DNA of 6,551 nucleotides from Flavobacteriaceae bacterium (GTDB lineage: Bacteria; Bacteroidota; Bacteroidia; Flavobacteriales; Flavobacteriaceae): positions 1 through 6,551 of the forward strand of contig JAGLDM010000321.1 of the NCBI GenBank assembly GCA_023145595.1. The letters are read 5' to 3'. The notes under the pieces are model-generated. The model saw nothing but the letters and a program-made list of their open reading frames with translations, was not told the origin of the DNA and did no database searches. The position numbers and the translations under genes were made by a program. Of the stretch, positions 6,023-6,551 are shown piece by piece. How positions within the stretch are numbered: position 1 is the stretch's first letter; every line of letters begins with the position of its first letter.

Positions 6023-6063
6023 TTGATAGTAATTAGTTGATGGTGATTAGTTGATTGTTGTTG
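6008..6063 (+). repeat. Four tandem 14-nt repeats overlapping the metH1 stop
   Basis: Units lie at 6008-6021, 6022-6035, 6036-6049 and 6050-6063. Units 1 and 3 are identical (GTTGATGGTGATTA), unit 2 differs at two positions, and unit 4 drifts to GTTGATTGTTGTTG. A degenerate continuation runs to 6078. The metH1 TAG stop (6020-6022) spans the junction of units 1 and 2. Confidence 0.85.
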
Positions 6064-6096
6064 GTTATTTGTTGATGGAAGTAAAATAGATCAGAA

Positions 6097-6459
6097 ATGA
6101 ATTATACGGAATTAGATGTATGGGTAAATTCTAGACAGTTGGTAACGGCCGTTTATCAATCTACAAAATCATTTCCTAAGGATGAACTTTATGGATTGAC
6201 AAATCAAATTAGAAGATCTGCAGTTTCGGTTCCGTCTAATATTGCAGAAGGAATAGGAAGGCAAACAACGAAAGACACCATTCATTTTCTATATATTTCA
6301 CGAGGCTCTTTATATGAGTTAGAAACCCAACTGTTGATTGCATCAGATTTAGAATATCTTAATAAAAACGAAAAAGAAATTTTGTTAGAAAAAATATCAG
6401 TTTGTAAAAAATTATTGAACGGATTCATTAATTATTATAAAAATAAAATAAATGGATAA
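6097..6459 (+). CDS. Four-helix-bundle protein (23S rRNA IVS / Avd-like family)
   Basis: A 120-residue all-helical protein of the family first named from open reading frames in 23S rRNA intervening sequences (S23/IVS protein), related in fold to the Avd accessory protein of diversity-generating retroelements. Diagnostic parts are the start ELDVWVNSRQLV (5-16), the block YGLTNQIRRSAVSVPSNIAE (32-51) with Arg39-Arg40, and FLYISRGSLYELETQL (64-79). Relatives form pentameric barrels and are thought to bind nucleic acid; the cellular role is unsettled. No reverse transcriptase or variable repeat lies in the window, so a complete retroelement is not supported. It is sandwiched between the metH halves, 74 bases after the metH1 stop, and its last codons (AATGGATAA) contain the metH2 ATG. 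Inverted GTTG/CAAC arms flank it. Confidence 0.93.
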   Translation: MNYTELDVWVNSRQLVTAVYQSTKSFPKDELYGLTNQIRRSAVSVPSNIAEGIGRQTTKDTIHFLYISRGSLYELETQLLIASDLEYLNKNEKEILLEKISVCKKLLNGFINYYKNKING

Positions 6460-6551
6460 CGACCAACAACTGTCAACAACCAACAACCAACCATTAAGAT
6501 TGTCGGGGCTAGAACCTTTAATCATCGATGAAAATAGTAATTTTATCAATG
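6452..6551 (+). CDS. metH2: Methionine synthase, pterin/cobalamin half (split MetH), 5' fragment
   Basis: Starting at ATG 6452, 33 codons are visible before the right edge. The segment LRLSGLEPLIIDENSNFIN is the conserved opening of the methyltetrahydrofolate-binding module of MetH. The full gene should also carry the cobalamin-binding and reactivation modules, which together with metH1 complete methyl transfer from methyltetrahydrofolate to homocysteine. The ATG overlaps the four-helix-bundle stop by eight bases (ATGGATAA, different frame), suggesting translational coupling. Residues 2-14 (DNDQQLSTTNNQP) are encoded by the CAAC-rich repeat arm and are not part of the recognised family start; the normal protein would begin near LRLSGLEP. 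Confidence 0.85.
   Translation, partial: MDNDQQLSTTNNQPLRLSGLEPLIIDENSNFIN
6461..6494 (+). repeat. CAAC-rich right arm inside the metH2 start
   Basis: The bases are multiple CAAC/CAACAAC units, the reverse complement in character of the GTTG-rich arm at 6003-6078 (20 of 28 matches over 6463-6490 against 6051-6078). It encodes most of metH2 residues 4-15. Confidence 0.75.

Larger units (their letters stand above)
6003..6494 (+). mobile_element. Putative IVS-like element: inverted GTTG/CAAC arms around a four-helix-bundle gene
   Basis: GTTG-rich sequence at 6003-6078 and CAAC-rich sequence at 6461-6494 bracket one small gene. In inverted orientation 6051-6078 matches 6463-6490 at 20 of 28 positions, and GGTTGGTTG (6003-6011) is an exact complement of 6484-6492. 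The unit interrupts the expected metH1-metH2 neighbourhood. Proteins of this family are known from intervening sequences in 23S rRNA, which also carry terminal complementary ends. No transposase, recombinase or reverse transcriptase is present, and no target-site duplication is clear, so mobility is inferred. Part of the complementarity follows simply from the low-complexity G/T and A/C composition. Confidence 0.4.

Noticed and set aside
6008..6078. CRISPR-like repeats
   Set aside because: The 14-nt units are directly abutting with no unique spacers and no cas genes are near.
6097..6459. A diversity-generating retroelement built on the Avd-like protein
   Set aside because: No reverse transcriptase, template repeat or variable repeat lies in the window; the four-helix-bundle family is much broader than true Avd.

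Overview
The window reads as chromosomal DNA of a marine- or soil-type Flavobacteriia member (phylum Bacteroidota). The evidence is low G+C, an A-rich sequence rather than Shine-Dalgarno sites before most starts, several copies of the Bacteroidota -7 promoter element TAnnTTTG in intergenic positions, and genes typical of that group: a DUF3127 protein, a sensor kinase next to HIT and greA, and methionine synthase split into two genes. Most of the window is ordinary housekeeping DNA.

Layout. 1-239 (-): 5' part of a DUF3127 gene running off the left edge. 240-538: divergent intergenic region with putative promoters and a long imperfect dyad. 539-1717 (+): membrane sensor histidine kinase with no response regulator nearby. 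1712-2574 (-): greA followed by a HIT-family hydrolase gene, coupled by a TAATG junction and converging on the kinase so that one TTATAA palindrome holds both stop codons. 2575-2708: divergent promoter region with a possibly structured greA leader. 2709-3125 (+): lipoprotein resembling a Rieske domain whose two histidine ligands are gone. 3173-4843 (+): purK and purE, the two-enzyme route from AIR to CAIR in purine synthesis, closed by a strong hairpin terminator at 4859-4902. 5024-6022 (+): homocysteine methyltransferase half of split methionine synthase. 6097-6459 (+): four-helix-bundle protein of the 23S rRNA intervening-sequence (IVS)/Avd-like family. 6452-6551 (+): first 33 codons of the second half of methionine synthase.

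The most interesting part is the right end. The four-helix-bundle gene lies between the two metH genes and is bracketed by low-complexity arms: GTTG-rich with 14-nt tandem units on the left, CAAC-rich on the right. The arms are complementary in inverted orientation. The left arm supplies the last codons and stop of metH1; the right arm supplies the start region and about 13 codons of metH2. This looks like an IVS-type element inserted into an operon without destroying it. Its mobility is an inference that comparative genomics can test.

Functional links: purK-purE form a pathway pair; the two metH genes together would make methionine from homocysteine; greA and the HIT gene are co-transcribed but have no obvious biochemical link.
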